Assembly: GCA_963995525.1 (NCBI GenBank)
Contig: OZ023210.1
Coordinates: 5,957,757-6,021,756 of the forward strand
DNA length: 64,000 bases
Direction of reading: 5' to 3'
Source: Escarpia spicata
Lineage: Eukaryota; Annelida; Polychaeta; Sabellida; Siboglinidae
Position numbers and translations under genes: made by a program. Under the pieces are notes generated by a model. The model was not told where the DNA came from. It was given only the letters and a program-made list of their open reading frames with translations, and made no database searches. Below are positions 12,959-23,059 of the stretch, one piece after another (positions within the stretch are counted from its first letter, which is position 1; every line of letters begins with the position of its first letter).

Positions 12959-12974
12959 GTCCGCGCTAACACCA
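12959..12974 (-). promoter_or_regulatory. Candidate tRNA primer-binding site
   Basis: On the minus strand TGGTGTTAGCGCGGAC starts directly after the 5' LTR. TGG at this position, pairing with a tRNA CCA end, is the expected minus-strand primer site. I do not assign the tRNA species. Confidence 0.7.
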
Positions 12975-13163
12975 TGATGTGTTATGTTGTCTATATATTC
13001 AATAGTACGTTACTTATGTATAGAATCAACATATTGACGTAACGAGCCTTGTGAAATTGAAGACGAGGATTTATTCAAGATGGAGGATTTCTGTGTCGGC
13101 GCCACTGCGCATGCACCAAGTATGGACGTTGTATGGAGAGCCAAAGTGGTATGAATCACAACA
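12975..13163 (-). repeat. 5' LTR of the 8.8-13.2 kb element
   Basis: 189 bp direct repeat of 8817-9005. It begins at 13163 on the minus strand with TGTTGTGATTC and ends CATCA. ATCAT target duplication at 13164-13168. Confidence 0.93.
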
Positions 13164-14829
13164 ATCATCATCCTTTTCTTTCAGTACTTTGCCAATGTAG
13201 TAAACCTTACGCTTGTTGTTTTTCGCATCACAAAACTCAACTAGGACATAGCCGTCGCCCTCTCTCGGTTCTGCTTCAAGCTATTCGTTGAGTTCAATAC
13301 GAAGAAGACTATTTTCACTAGACTCGTCATCAAACTATGTTGATTTACATGAATCATCTTGTGAATTGTTTTCAGTTTCATTACGAAACAATGGTGTACG
13401 AGGTTTGGCATTCCTTTGACTGGATGCCTTTCTTTTTGATCCTTTGTGTTTGTTTTCCTGACAGGTATAATTTCAATTCAATTTCCTCTGGTGTAACAGT
13501 AGCTGTTATAGCTTGTCCCTTTTGGTTGATATGTTCTTGTGTGGTTCCTCTCTTCAGCTTTTGGGTACCCTCTGAAGTCTTGGGGACTCATGGAGTGTTT
13601 GTTTGTTGTACTTATAGCTCCATCTTCTGTAAAGAATGGTGTGGTTTGCTTGTTCATATCGGCGAAGCTGATGTGGAAGGCTTAGAATGACAAGATTCTG
13701 CTGGTGTCAAAAGCATAGAGTCGGGAGTTGCTGCTGGTGTCGAATGCATAGAGACAGGAGCTGCTGGTGTCGAAGGCATAGAGACAGGAGCTGCTGGCGT
13801 CGAAGGCATAGATGCGGGAGCTGCTGATGTGGAAAGTGTAGGCGCTGCTCACAAAGTCGGTATTAGTGAAGACATCAGAATTGTACGGAAATATTCCTGT
13901 CTTTCGAAATCCAACAGAGATAATGCTTGGTGTCTTTGCCAGCTGATGGAGTTTCCCAACAAACCCAGCTAACTCATAGATTGATAAGTCTTTCCAGGAT
14001 TATACATCATCCAGTTATCAACAGCCTGCCCGTAGTACGTTTCGAAAGGTTTAAATGCAGCAACATCCAGTGGCTGAAACCTATGGCTGGAGTGGGGAGG
14101 AATGGTGAGAATTGTTACACCACTGGCCTTTGCAAGGTCAATGACTTCTATTGATATGTTACTCTCGTGATTGTCGCATATGAGTAGAGTTGGGTTTGCT
14201 TTGGAGCTCTTGGTGTGATGAATGAAGTGTCGCATCATTTGAACAAAGTTTTTGTACGTCTTGTGTGCTAATCCGTTTGATCCATGTGGTGCACCATTCA
14301 GCATAGGTCGCTTGTAATTTACTTGAGGAAACCCCACAACAGGGGGTAGAGTATTTCCCGTCACACTAACGATATAGCATGTCGTCACAAGGGTACCCAT
14401 TTCTGCACTGGTACATTTACTAACTTGTTTGGCCCCTTTTTCAGCGACAACCTTAGGTAAATTATGCACGGTCTTGGTGCAGGTTTCATGAAGATAGTAA
14501 ATTCTGGTACCATCAGCAAACTGTGGTTCCATTTCTACTATCTTCTTCAAATTATCATAGAATGCAGCACAGTTGTGCTTGTTAAATGAGTTAGCTCGAT
14601 CGTGAGAGGCTACAGCCTTCTGGTGTTCGAATGCTCAGTGACTAATTTGCGGCACTCTGTGGTTGTTAGACCATAAAAGTTTGTTAAAACCTTGGCACTT
14701 GTTACAATGTATTCAGCCAACTGTGTTTCCTGTTCGTTAGTAAAAAATCTGTCTTGACTTATATTTGGAACACAAAATCTGTCTTGACTTATATTTGGGT
14801 ATTTCTTCACCAGGATGTTTCTTCACGTA
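13164..14829 (-). pseudogene. Pogo/Tigger-like DDE transposase, N-terminal and core part
   Basis: A likely splice acceptor at about 14830 opens YVKKHPGEE, then a CENP-B-type helix-turn-helix region (TNEQETQLAEYIVTSAK, FYGLTTTECRKL). A direct duplication of about 30 bp at 14743-14800 shifts the frame. The DDE core at 14550-13969 shows IYYLHETCTKTVH, where the family has an Asp before Glu-Thr, so the first catalytic residue appears to be His. It also shows LLICDNHESNIS (second Asp) and RFQPLDVAAFKPFE (third Asp). C-terminal text (GFRKTGIFPYN, later VYYIGKVLKEKDDD) runs to the ATCAT site at 13168. A piece between the HTH and the core is missing. Members cut and paste DNA; this copy is dead. Confidence 0.75.
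13699..13850 (-). repeat. 30-bp minisatellite inside the transposase tail
   Basis: Units 13711-13740, 13741-13770, 13771-13800 and 13801-13830 repeat a text like GGCATAGAGACAGGAGCTGC. On the minus strand one frame gives a Pro/Ala/Ser-rich decapeptide repeat, typical of a disordered linker. The frame differs from that of the preceding core. Confidence 0.8.
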
Positions 14830-15344
14830 CCTATAATGAAACAGAAAGACCCTGTAATAAACATGAATTTATGACTAATGTATACAGAAACATTAAAATT
14901 GTGCTATTCCTTATGTAGCATATTTTTCAGAGTTTCAGCGATAACTGACTGACATGCCGCAGTTGTATATTGACACACATAAATTGTTTATGTAAACATA
15001 AAGAAGTGACTAAATATGTATGGCTCATTTCAGAATGGGGTGTCTAACCATAAACATTTCTGGCACTTATGCATTCAATCTGTGACAAAGTTGTGACACA
15101 GTTGCAATGTAAAATAATATGATATTATATAACATGAGAGTTATGTCCCATACCAGGACGTAACATGTTACATGTAATATTATGTTGACGAGATTTGTAC
15201 GGGACACTGTCATAGAAAATCAGTCACCTGTTGGAAACTTTGATAGGCTGTAGCTCGGAGATAGCAGATACACTACTGACTGCATTTCTATTTTACTGGT
15301 AATATTTGCAGTCATATCCTCATATACTGTACTTACCCATCTAG
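14830..15344. other. Non-coding stretch
   Basis: AT-rich sequence between the transposase exon and the integrase-like exon. On the minus strand it has a plausible donor at its right edge and an acceptor at its left edge (TTTCATTATAG). It may be an intron, but joining these two unrelated domains is not otherwise supported. Confidence 0.4.
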
Positions 15345-15550
15345 CAACATCCTTTGTCATAGTGGTCAAATGATAGTCCTGTGTAAGGCGTGCCGATGTA
15401 CACTTCTGACCTTGGTGTGCATCATTGAGGTCAGGGGCTTCACGCGCAATACCTTCTGCTGCTCATCAGTTGAGAACAGGACCAGGCGTTTAACCTTCTC
15501 ATTGGGACGTTTCATTGCTGGATGTGTGTAGTACATTCTTCCACCTGGAC
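15345..15550 (-). CDS. Exon with integrase-type H2C2 zinc-binding motif (partial)
   Basis: Between an acceptor (TTTTGTCCAG, near 15551) and a donor (GGTAAGTA, near 15343) an apparent coding segment reads MYYTHPAMKRPNEKVKRLV, TDEQQKVL, then after a frame step HDLNDAHQG, ARLTQDYHL and MTKDVARW. The spacing of the His residues followed by MxxDVxxW resembles the zinc-binding N-terminal domain of gypsy integrases and of host genes derived from them. The Cys pair would lie in the next exon, which I cannot identify. The frame step near 15440 suggests decay. It could be a domesticated integrase gene or an old retroelement remnant. Confidence 0.4.
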
Positions 15551-15599
15551 AAAATAGCCACATTACCAGTATCCACAGCCATAGTACCAAACTATATAA

Positions 15600-16345
15600 A
15601 AGCAGTTGTTTTTATTAATGCCTTCAGTTAGGAGAATGCCACGGTGCTGTATAATAATACCATGACTCCAAAAAAATTTCTAGATATACACACGCACTTA
15701 CTTACCATACAAGAAAATAGTGACCAGATATATCCATAAACCAGTGTCACAGATCATCTACCACATCATTAATTAGTAGCTGATAGAACCATATAAATCC
15801 TATAGTTTTTTTTTACTAATTTAACCATACACCATAGATGTAAAATATAAACAAATGAGGTTATATGAAAGCTTAACAATGTTATGAATTACTAAAAAAA
15901 TATCCCAAATGATGTGTTTTGTTTTTAAAGTGAGAATATTTTATACATCTCATACTGCTGACATTATAATTATTTATGCTAAAACTATTAAAAGTGTTAA
16001 ATCATTATGTCACTGTATGCCTATGGCAAGCACACATATGTTCTTACTGAGAAGCTCCCGCGTCGTCCGACGCATGAGGCAGTCAACGCTCTACAACATG
16101 TATTCACTACTTTATAATCAAATTCACCTGTCACAGTATAATCAAATTTGTGATCACGTGACAAGTGTATACGTGTAGAATAGGTGTATTAGACATATCA
16201 TGTGAAGTTTAGTTGGTGACTGTAGGTGACCGTTTTCATGGTTTTTCCGATGTGCGGGCCTAAACTGCAAACTAACGTGACTACTATTCAAAAATACCTT
16301 CGTACATCCAGCGGCTTATACTAACTAGCATATATGACATTAGGC
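15600..16345. other. Non-coding stretch
   Basis: AT-rich, with no homology or structure that I can support. Short open frames near 15909-16178 show no recognisable motif. Confidence 0.5.
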
Positions 16346-16346
16346 C

Positions 16347-16507
16347 TATTATCTTTAGGGTCACGGTAACCTATAGGGTGGGTGGCCATGTTTTGGCTGT
16401 TCCGTCTCATCCAATGACGTATTTATAGATGGCTTTATTATCTTTAGGGTCACGGTGACATAGGTGAGATAGGATGGGCGGCCGTGTTTTGGCTGTTCCG
16501 TCTATTC
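16347..16507. repeat. Two-copy tandem repeat, about 90 bp
   Basis: The phrase ATTATCTTTAGGGTCACGGT followed by GGGTGG/GGGCGG, GTGTTTTGGCTGTTCCGTCT occurs at about 16347-16410 and again at 16437-16503, with drift between the copies. Confidence 0.8.
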
Positions 16508-16614
16508 AATACACGATAAATAGTCGGAATGCACGAACATCTCGGACGTTGTAACAGAATGGGCGGCGCACATTTTCGGTGTTCAACCGCTTCTGCCCCT
16601 CCACGGACAGACTT

Positions 16615-16900
16615 ACGCGCGATGTGAAAAAGTAATGCGCGATGCGATGGCGACGAAACAATGCGCGATGTGATCGACAATGCGCAACGCTATTGGCGAT
16701 GCGATGGAGCGATACCCGATGCGATGGAAATATGCTCGATGCTGTGGGCGATATGATGGGACGATGAGCGACGCAATAGAATGATGCGCGATTCGATTGA
16801 GCGACACTACGTGCAATGCTCTGAGCGATCGATGCTTTGTGCAATGACCCTTCTTGGCCGTAGCATCGCCCGTACCATCATGCATCGCATCGCGTACCGC
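16615..16900. repeat. Cryptic CpG-rich GCGATG repeat
   Basis: Dozens of variants of GCGATG/GCGATGCGATGG recur without a strict period over about 280 bp. CpG is far denser than in neighbouring DNA. Long open frames on the minus strand (Ser/His/Arg-rich) are a by-product of the repeat and are not called as genes. Confidence 0.7.
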
Positions 16901-17008
16901 ATCTAGTTGCGAAATTCAGAATTATGTACAGCGATAGCCCTTTTTAGCCATCGCAGAGTTGTACTGTGTGGTTAGTGAAGTGATAACACCACTAATCCAT
17001 CATCGCAA

Positions 17009-17040
17009 GCCAGGGGTGGTGGATGTACACTACCCCTGGC
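17009..17040. repeat. Short hairpin
   Basis: GCCAGGGGTGGTG at 17009-17021 and CACTACCCCTGGC at 17028-17040 are inverted with one mismatched pair, around a 6-base loop. They may be remnants of a palindromic element. Confidence 0.7.
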
Positions 17041-17301
17041 AGATATCCTACGCAAAGTGAGGAAGTTCGCTGAATCAGTTGTTCAGTTGTACTGCATGTG
17101 TCCTGTAAACTAGACCTATGTATCTGGCTCCGCCGGTTTTTCCTCAGTCCAAATAGCACCTATATGAAATCCTAATGTAATTACCTGTTCGATCATCCTC
17201 ATGAGCGGCTACGCGGTACTGTGTGTTCAAATAATGACTTCTACTTACCAATAACGTGTTGCTGAAAAAGTGAAATATGTCTCATATGGGTCCTAAACGT
17301 C

Positions 17302-17850
17302 CTCTACGCCTGCATGGTATCATTCCCTCTATGCAACTCACATGGGTTGGAATGGAAGAAAGTGGAAAAACAAGTGGAAGGTTGTGTGTACCTTGGAGGA
17401 ATGGTTACGGATGACCGGCGTACAGAGGTAGAGGTGCGACGTCGGATACAAGCGGAGGCAATTGCTTGGAGAAAGGTAGAGGGAGTCATGATGGACAGAA
17501 AATTCGAGGAAACTGAAAGGGAAAGTCCTGGGAGCATGTATTACACCAACAAGTCTGTATGATCTGGAGTATAAAATATAAAAAAAACAAAGAAAGTGGA
17601 CAGAAGAAAAATAACTGACCAGAAGAAAGAGGTTACGATGGAATGCAGCCTAACAGGAAGACTGGTGAGAAGCCGGATGAGATGGACAGGCCATTTGACA
17701 AGGATGGCTGCAGGCAAACTAGCAAAGAGAGCATAGGCAGAACAACATCAAAGACGCAGGAGAAGGGGAAGGCCAAGGGAGGACAGTGCGAGGAGGGACA
17801 TGAGACGATTGGGTGAGAATGAAGAATGAAGAGAAGGGGCTACTGACAGG
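17302..17850 (+). pseudogene. RTE-like LINE, RT C-terminal fragment
   Basis: The first open piece (17314-17562) reads VEKQVEGCVYLGGMVTDD, EVEVRRRIQAEAIAWRKVEG and VMMDRKF. This is the post-active-site region of RTE/BovB-type reverse transcriptases. A degraded continuation to about 17850 carries basic RLRW and GRRRRGRPR-like text. Stops and frame steps throughout show an inactive, 5'-truncated copy. Confidence 0.65.
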
Positions 17851-17931
17851 AAGTTATGAAGAGAAGGAACAGAGCGAGTTGTTCGACAGTACTACACCTG
17901 ACCCTTACCCAGGGTTGAACGGTTTTAACCG

Positions 17932-17958
17932 CCCGGTTTTAACCTGGTTAAAACCGGG
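17932..17958. repeat. Perfect 27-bp palindrome
   Basis: Thirteen-base arms CCCGGTTTTAACC and GGTTAAAACCGGG around a single T. A related text (CCGG, then GGTTTTTACCTGGTTTTAACC) recurs at 21134-21169, beyond the basic-protein gene. The pair may mark the ends of a DNA transposon. Confidence 0.8.
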
Positions 17959-18269
17959 CTCCTTTTCCCTAAACAATTGTCTAAACCCGGTCAAAACCCA
18001 AATATTTTGTGATAAATGTGTGCAATATTTCTGTAATTAATTGTCAATCACTATAAAAGCAATGCATGTGTCAAAATATATGTTCAGTATGAATTAGAAA
18101 CAAGATATCTTGAGGTATTATTGTTCATTGTATTCCAATCAAGCTCATACAAAAAGTAGACCGTAATCTTCAACAGTACGTGTAAACATGTCAGAGTAGT
18201 AATCAATGTAAAGCATAAAAACTAAAAAGTACGTTTGTCGTTATTACATTTATACGGGCGTTAAATAAT

Positions 18270-19340
18270 ATCAGGGTGACGTTTCAGCGTGCGCGTATCT
18301 AGGGGAATGTATGACGACATAGCATGACTCCAGCCAAGCGATGTCGTGTTTTTTTGGCCATCTGTACCGTTGGTTCCCACATAACCGACAGAACATGGAG
18401 AAACCCATCTTACACTTGGGGAATTCAGCACAGTATTTTCCATGCAGCCGAGTCATTGTCTGTGAGAGTATTCTTCGTTGCACTATAACCCCATTTTTGT
18501 GATTGTGTCTCATCTGCTAGTAGTAATCCTACTGTTGTCATCTCTGCTTAGGAATGTCTTGACTTTGTCTGTTAGTCTCTGTCCTAGCGATTTGTGAATG
18601 TTTCTTGTGTAGTTAGTCAAGTTCTGCATTCCGTGAGTCAGCTTTTTGGGGATGCCGAGAACATCATGAGCCATTGCACGCATCCTGTACTTCTTTATGT
18701 GGAATGGCATCAATTTGGTAATCATTTGCTATTCTTTATATGACTTGGATCTTCTGTACCTCTCCTTGATGCCTATCATCACAGCTGTTGAGAAGGTCAA
18801 TTACTTGCGCATCTTTGGAGTAAGTTTGCTCTTGCTGTTTCGCAGCAAACGGTTAATATGTCTGGTTAGTGTTGGCTTGCCCAGTTGTTGTGATTTAAGG
18901 CGCTGTAATCTTTTTCTGTATTTTTCTGCTCTACGGTTTGATTTCTCCATTTCTTTCTCAAATTTCTTCATTCTCCTGTACAACTTGCTTCTGTCCCGAC
19001 GCACTCGTTGACGACCACGTTGCTTGTGTAGTAATTCGTTCTGACGTGTTTGTTGCATCGTGTTTGCTGCATTTGCATTAGCACCACTCTCATCTTGTTC
19101 TGGTGATGTTGTTTGGGTGTTTTGCTGAAGTAAACATAGTTGTTGCTGGTGAGCCTTTTTCTTTGCTCGAGAACGTTCAGCTGACTCTCGCCATCTTTGT
19201 CTCTGCTGCCTCACATCCCTGTTGCTTACCTTAATTTGTTTCTGTCTCTGATGCCAACGTTGTCTATCCTTTTCTTTAAAATCTTCATATATCTCAGTGT
19301 TTGACTTAATCCTGTCGATATACACCCTCTGGTGTTGCAC
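18270..19340 (-). pseudogene. Decayed gene for a very basic coiled-coil protein with a DDNSR motif
   Basis: I do not know the function. The N-terminal piece (ATG at 19340, 179 residues) is highly basic: a bZIP-like stretch WRESAERSRAKKKAHQQQ near residues 50-67, a Gln/Asn linker, and a long Arg/Lys/Glu coiled coil ending at a stop at 18801. The text continues in other frames at 18725-18510 (FHIKKYRMRAMAHDVLG, then VKTFLSRDDNSR) and 18513-18271 (CRLCGNQRY). From memory, proteins with a basic N-terminus followed by a DDNSR block recur in many copies in invertebrate and fish genomes, which suggests a transposon protein. Frameshifts make this copy a pseudogene. Dyad 13-mers lie upstream. Confidence 0.5.
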
Positions 19341-19525
19341 CCCAGATTTCTTTTTACCAGTTATTTTCCTCTGGTGTGATCCAGTGTTTTCTCTCTAGAA
19401 TACATGCAAAACTTAAAATAAATATGTGGTCCTTGCAGATCACTATATTTTGCTGGCGATAATGTTTTATTAATTGGCATTATTTAGGCTTGAGGAGCTG
19501 AGAAAGCAACCCACACTCAACTGGT

Positions 19526-20322
19526 GTCATGGAGTGCCTCTCCAAGACATCCATTTCCAATAAAATGGCCATGAAATGAATGACACTGTCATTGGATTGG
19601 GCACGCAATAGATGTTATGATGGTTCTGCATGTAAGAACATATTTAAATGTACATATGCCCCAATCACTAACAAGAAATTAAATAATTGTACTATTCATT
19701 AACTCCATGACACAACAGTCACTCCATGACATGTTCATTTGTCATGGAGTGACTGTCATGGAGTGACACATTCAAGTATTCCACTTCAAAACATGCAGCT
19801 AAATGTGTCTGTTATCAGCCATATCACAGAATAGTCAAGTGGTTTAATTACTTTTTTATGATTGGTAGTGTCAGGCAGATAGGTTTACTGGGAAGTGGGG
19901 AGTGGATGTCACTGAGGTGACAACGAGTTAACACATGCATTGGTATTCTAGCACATTATATCGGATAGTTCAAATAGTTTTTATTGCACACAATATTACC
20001 ATGTTTCAGTGCCAGCAGTATGTGTTTGGGAAAAGTGAGCACCATCAGCCTGCTTCAACAACATTTAGAAACCCGTTGCAACGGTCAATTGTAGTACAAT
20101 GTCATGGAGTGACACAAGTCACTGGGACAATGTTATTTATAGTTGTAACAAGTAAAAGACACATATATTTGTTTCAACAGTTGTTCTGTTATTAAAGTAA
20201 ATACATTGATTACTGGAACAGGGCATATTTGAATCAATTCTGCATCTTGAAATTATCTAAATAAACATTGACTAAGTTGAGAACTTGTACTGGGACATAG
20301 TAACTTTGCGTCATGGAGTGAC
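19526..20322. repeat. Cluster of dyad 13-mers GTCATGGAGTGAC
   Basis: Five perfect copies: 19718-19730 (inverted), 19741-19753, 19755-19767, 20101-20113 and 20310-20322. Two imperfect ones lie at 19526-19538 and 19699-19711. Each has GTCA and TGAC half-sites around a five-base centre, so it is close to a palindrome. They lie upstream of the minus-strand gene at 18270-19340, which suits transposase-binding subterminal repeats or operator-like sites. Nothing here shows binding. Confidence 0.8.
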
Positions 20323-21133
20323 ATTTGACATTTCAGTCTACATCTGTTGGTATACCAGAAGTGATAAATATTTTAGTATGATATATTCATAACCTTTAAG
20401 GAGGGCTATGTCCAAAACATTACTTGTAAATATAATTTTTCAATGAACAGGACAGGACCTCTTGCAATGTGTGGACACAAAAAGTCACTAAAAATATGGA
20501 AACCCTCACATATGTAAATAAACATCACCGGATAAAATTTAACGCCCGAATAAATGTAAGCGTTTTCACTATTAAGCATACATTTACATCCGCTCCCAAA
20601 TTATGTGTTATATACAACAAAAACGTGTATATATTTAGATCCAAAATCCAATCATTTTCATTAGCATGACACTGCAAACATTGACACCAGACAACGCATT
20701 CGAATTCGGCGTAGCCAGGCCGTTTCCGTAGGCGTAACGTAGATTTAGGGTCAGCCCGCGGTCTATGTGAATTATTCAAGAACACGGCCACCTTTTTTCT
20801 GCCAAAATAGTTTCTACAATATTTGTGCATATAAAGAACTCTGTAACTGGTGAATACTTTACAATAATTAATACGTGTTATAAACATGCTTTTATTTATT
20901 AAGCATGTGTGTCAATTCAGTTTCAGTTGTGCAGGAACAATGACTACTTCAGAGTAATTGCACGACAATTCAGCATTGATCTTTCATAATCTCCAGCCAT
21001 GCTTGTTTTAAGCAAGTAGATATTTACATTTTGTCACTAGGTAAATTTTGAATATGAGCTAAATATAAGCTACGAGAAGTTTGGTGTATGTTGTGTTAGT
21101 GTTAGGCTTTTCAATAGTAGTAATAGGCTTTGG

Positions 21134-21169
21134 CCGGATTTTTACCGGTTTTTACCTGGTTTTAACCGC
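21134..21169. repeat. GGTTTTAACC-type terminal motif
   Basis: CCGGATTTTTACCGG then TTTTTACCTGGTTTTAACCGC, closely related to the palindrome at 17932-17958. No target duplication could be fixed. Confidence 0.5.
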
Positions 21170-21359
21170 TTAGCGGAACTCTTTCCTCCACGATTGTCAT
21201 TTCGTCTGCATACATCTATAATTATGTTCAGCTAATTCCTGGTCCATTCTCATATACATGTGTCCATCTCAGGCACCTTCATAGCATGATTTAGAAGTGC
21301 AATGTCGCGATACTCCCCCAGGACTGTTGTTTCGGACAGTTGGTGTTGATGTGGTTTAT

Positions 21360-21590
21360 GGAAGCGAAGTGGTGCGGTTAACGAGCTCCGGACTATCGAC
21401 CGAGAGAACCCGGGTTCGAATCCTTTGCTGCGGTGTCGAACCTTGGGCAAGTTCGTTCACTCTAGAGAAGTCGAGATGGTGATCGATTGAACAGGTTTGC
21501 CAGGGAGTAAAGGGTAAAGCGCTTTAAGCAGTCACAACTGCTATATAAGAACGAACCTTTACTGCTTCACACTCATATCAGTTCTTTTAT
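21360..21590 (+). mobile_element. tRNA-derived SINE
   Basis: The head resembles a tRNA gene: an A-box-like GTGGTGCGGTTAACGAGC at about 21370-21387 and a canonical B box GGTTCGAATCC at 21412-21422, correctly spaced for RNA polymerase III. The downstream body ends in AAAGCGCTTTAAGCAG and CTATATAAGAACGAACC, a tail style common in invertebrate SINEs. It is not a functional tRNA, because acceptor-stem pairing and a CCA-side match are missing. Confidence 0.65.
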
Positions 21591-21599
21591 CTTACAGAA

Positions 21600-22225
21600 T
21601 AGTAAACAACCATCCCTGCTATGCCAGTCATCTGCAAATTTATCGTATTTTAAATTGGACCAGCATTTTACGTTGACGATGTTTAAATTAACATATATAT
21701 ATAGTAAATATTAAACATATTGTATACCTTTATATTATGAACTTTATTGTACATTTTCACTGTACAGCTTGTGGTAGTAATCATTGGATGAGCCGCCGAA
21801 GCTCCCATGGTTATGTGCCTAATAATAAAAAAGCTGTTGACATGAAATGGCTGGAATAACGTACAAGCCATTGCTTCCAGTGATATGCAAACCGAAACTA
21901 TGGAACAGCTACGTGGATGATGTGATGGAATTAATACGGAAGGGATGTGAGAAGAAATTGAGATATATAATCGTAATATAAACAATAGGCAGCATAAAGT
22001 TTCTATTTGAAGAGAACATAAATTATTTCTAAATATTCTCGCTGCTAGCGTTTACACAATCAGCATGCATTTGTTCCACTCATTTGGTCTTCTGTGATAT
22101 ATAATCTTCACCATTCCTCCACTAGCGTTATGTCGTGTCCTCTAGTCCTTTATTTGTCTTAGAGGAGAAAACGTACTTAGACTTAGTGGCTCCCGCGTAT
22201 GGCTGTCAAAGCGCATATGTTATTT
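21600..22225. other. Non-coding stretch
   Basis: AT-rich. I see no gene, no RNA gene and no clear repeat. Confidence 0.5.
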
Positions 22226-22229
22226 TATT

Positions 22230-22930
22230 AGCGTTTTGACGTTGCTCCATCTTTTGTTGATCGGCTGTAGGTCGCGGTCGATGGTCTGGCGCCAGTTCAT
22301 TCTCGGTTGTCCTCTCGTCTGATCAGCTGGTGTGCATCATATTGTGCTTGTTGGGCATGTCTAGTAGGTGAGAACGTTGTCACTTGGCCGGGCCAGTTCA
22401 TACGTCGTCTGCAGATAGTTGAGGATGCCAGAAGTTGTCCTCGTCGTATTCGAACCTCACATGGTCGCTCCACTAAATGTCCAAGATCTTGCGCAGGCAT
22501 ATAGTGTGGAATGCGTCTATTTTATTTTCTTGGCTTACTTTTAATTGTCATGGTTCGCACCCATATAGTAAGAGAACTAGATAGAACAGTTGAATTATAG
22601 AAGCGGAGTTTATTTCTTGGGTACATTCCTTGTTGTTCCAAATTTTCCTCAGCTGGTTGAAGGCTGCTTGCTTTCCCCACTCTTGAGTTTAGTTCGTATT
22701 CGATGATTCTTTGTTGTTGAAGGAACTACCAAGAAAGGTGAAGTTTTCGACTGTGTCTACTTTGTTTTGGTTTATCAATACATATGTGGGTGGTTGGTTC
22801 TCCCCTATCTTTTCATGGAATTTAAATAGCAAACCATCTGCGTAACTCCTAACTGATTTCATGAGACGTTCTTGTGTGGTTACGATTTTCCACATGTAGG
22901 GTCTGAGGAAGCTGTCGAACGGGTGCGAGG
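22230..22930 (-). pseudogene. RTE-like LINE, RT C-terminal remnant
   Basis: Minus-strand frames read SYADGLLFKFHEKIGENQ, NKVDTVENFTFLGSSFNN, then in other frames a QLFYLVLLLYGCE-like stretch and MNWPGQVTTFSPTRH. This order (antisense core, FTFLGS, LLYGCE, basic tail with NWxGQV) is the end of an RTE/NeSL-like reverse transcriptase. Several frame changes show decay. Confidence 0.55.
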
Positions 22931-22997
22931 ACGAAACCCCGAACGACATAAACCCAGTGGACATAACCCCAACAGACAAAACCCAAACCTCTGGGTG

Positions 22998-23049
22998 CAT
23001 ACATACATACATACATACATACATACATACATACATACAAACATACATA
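22998..23049. repeat. (CATA)n microsatellite
   Basis: Eleven or more CATA units with one interruption near the right end. Just to the left (22940-22990) lie imperfect 15-bp repeats of the type GACATAAACCCAGTG. Confidence 0.9.
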
Positions 23050-23059
23050 TGTAGCGGGG

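Larger units (their letters stand above)
8817..13163 (-). mobile_element. Ty3/gypsy-type LTR retrotransposon, inserted in a transposase gene
   Basis: Direct repeats of 189 bp (8817-9005 and 12975-13163; two mismatches seen) bound a 4347-bp element read on the minus strand. The LTRs start TG and end CA. The 5-bp target duplication ATCAT lies at 8812-8816 and 13164-13168. Behind the 5' LTR, at 12974-12959, is a primer-binding site starting TGGTGTTAGCG. A polypurine run (CGAAAGGAGA) abuts the 3' LTR at 9006-9015. Inside are gag, protease, RT, RNase H and a truncated integrase. The near-identical LTRs suggest a fairly recent insertion. The internal deletion and one stop codon make it non-autonomous. 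Confidence 0.93.

Noticed and set aside
16506..16885. Overlapping long open frames on the minus strand rich in Ser, His, Arg and Ala
   Set aside because: They arise from the GCGATG-like repeat, show no domain and overlap each other in different phases.
21366..21440. Possible tRNA gene
   Set aside because: The B box is good, but the acceptor and D stems do not pair; with the downstream tail it fits a SINE.
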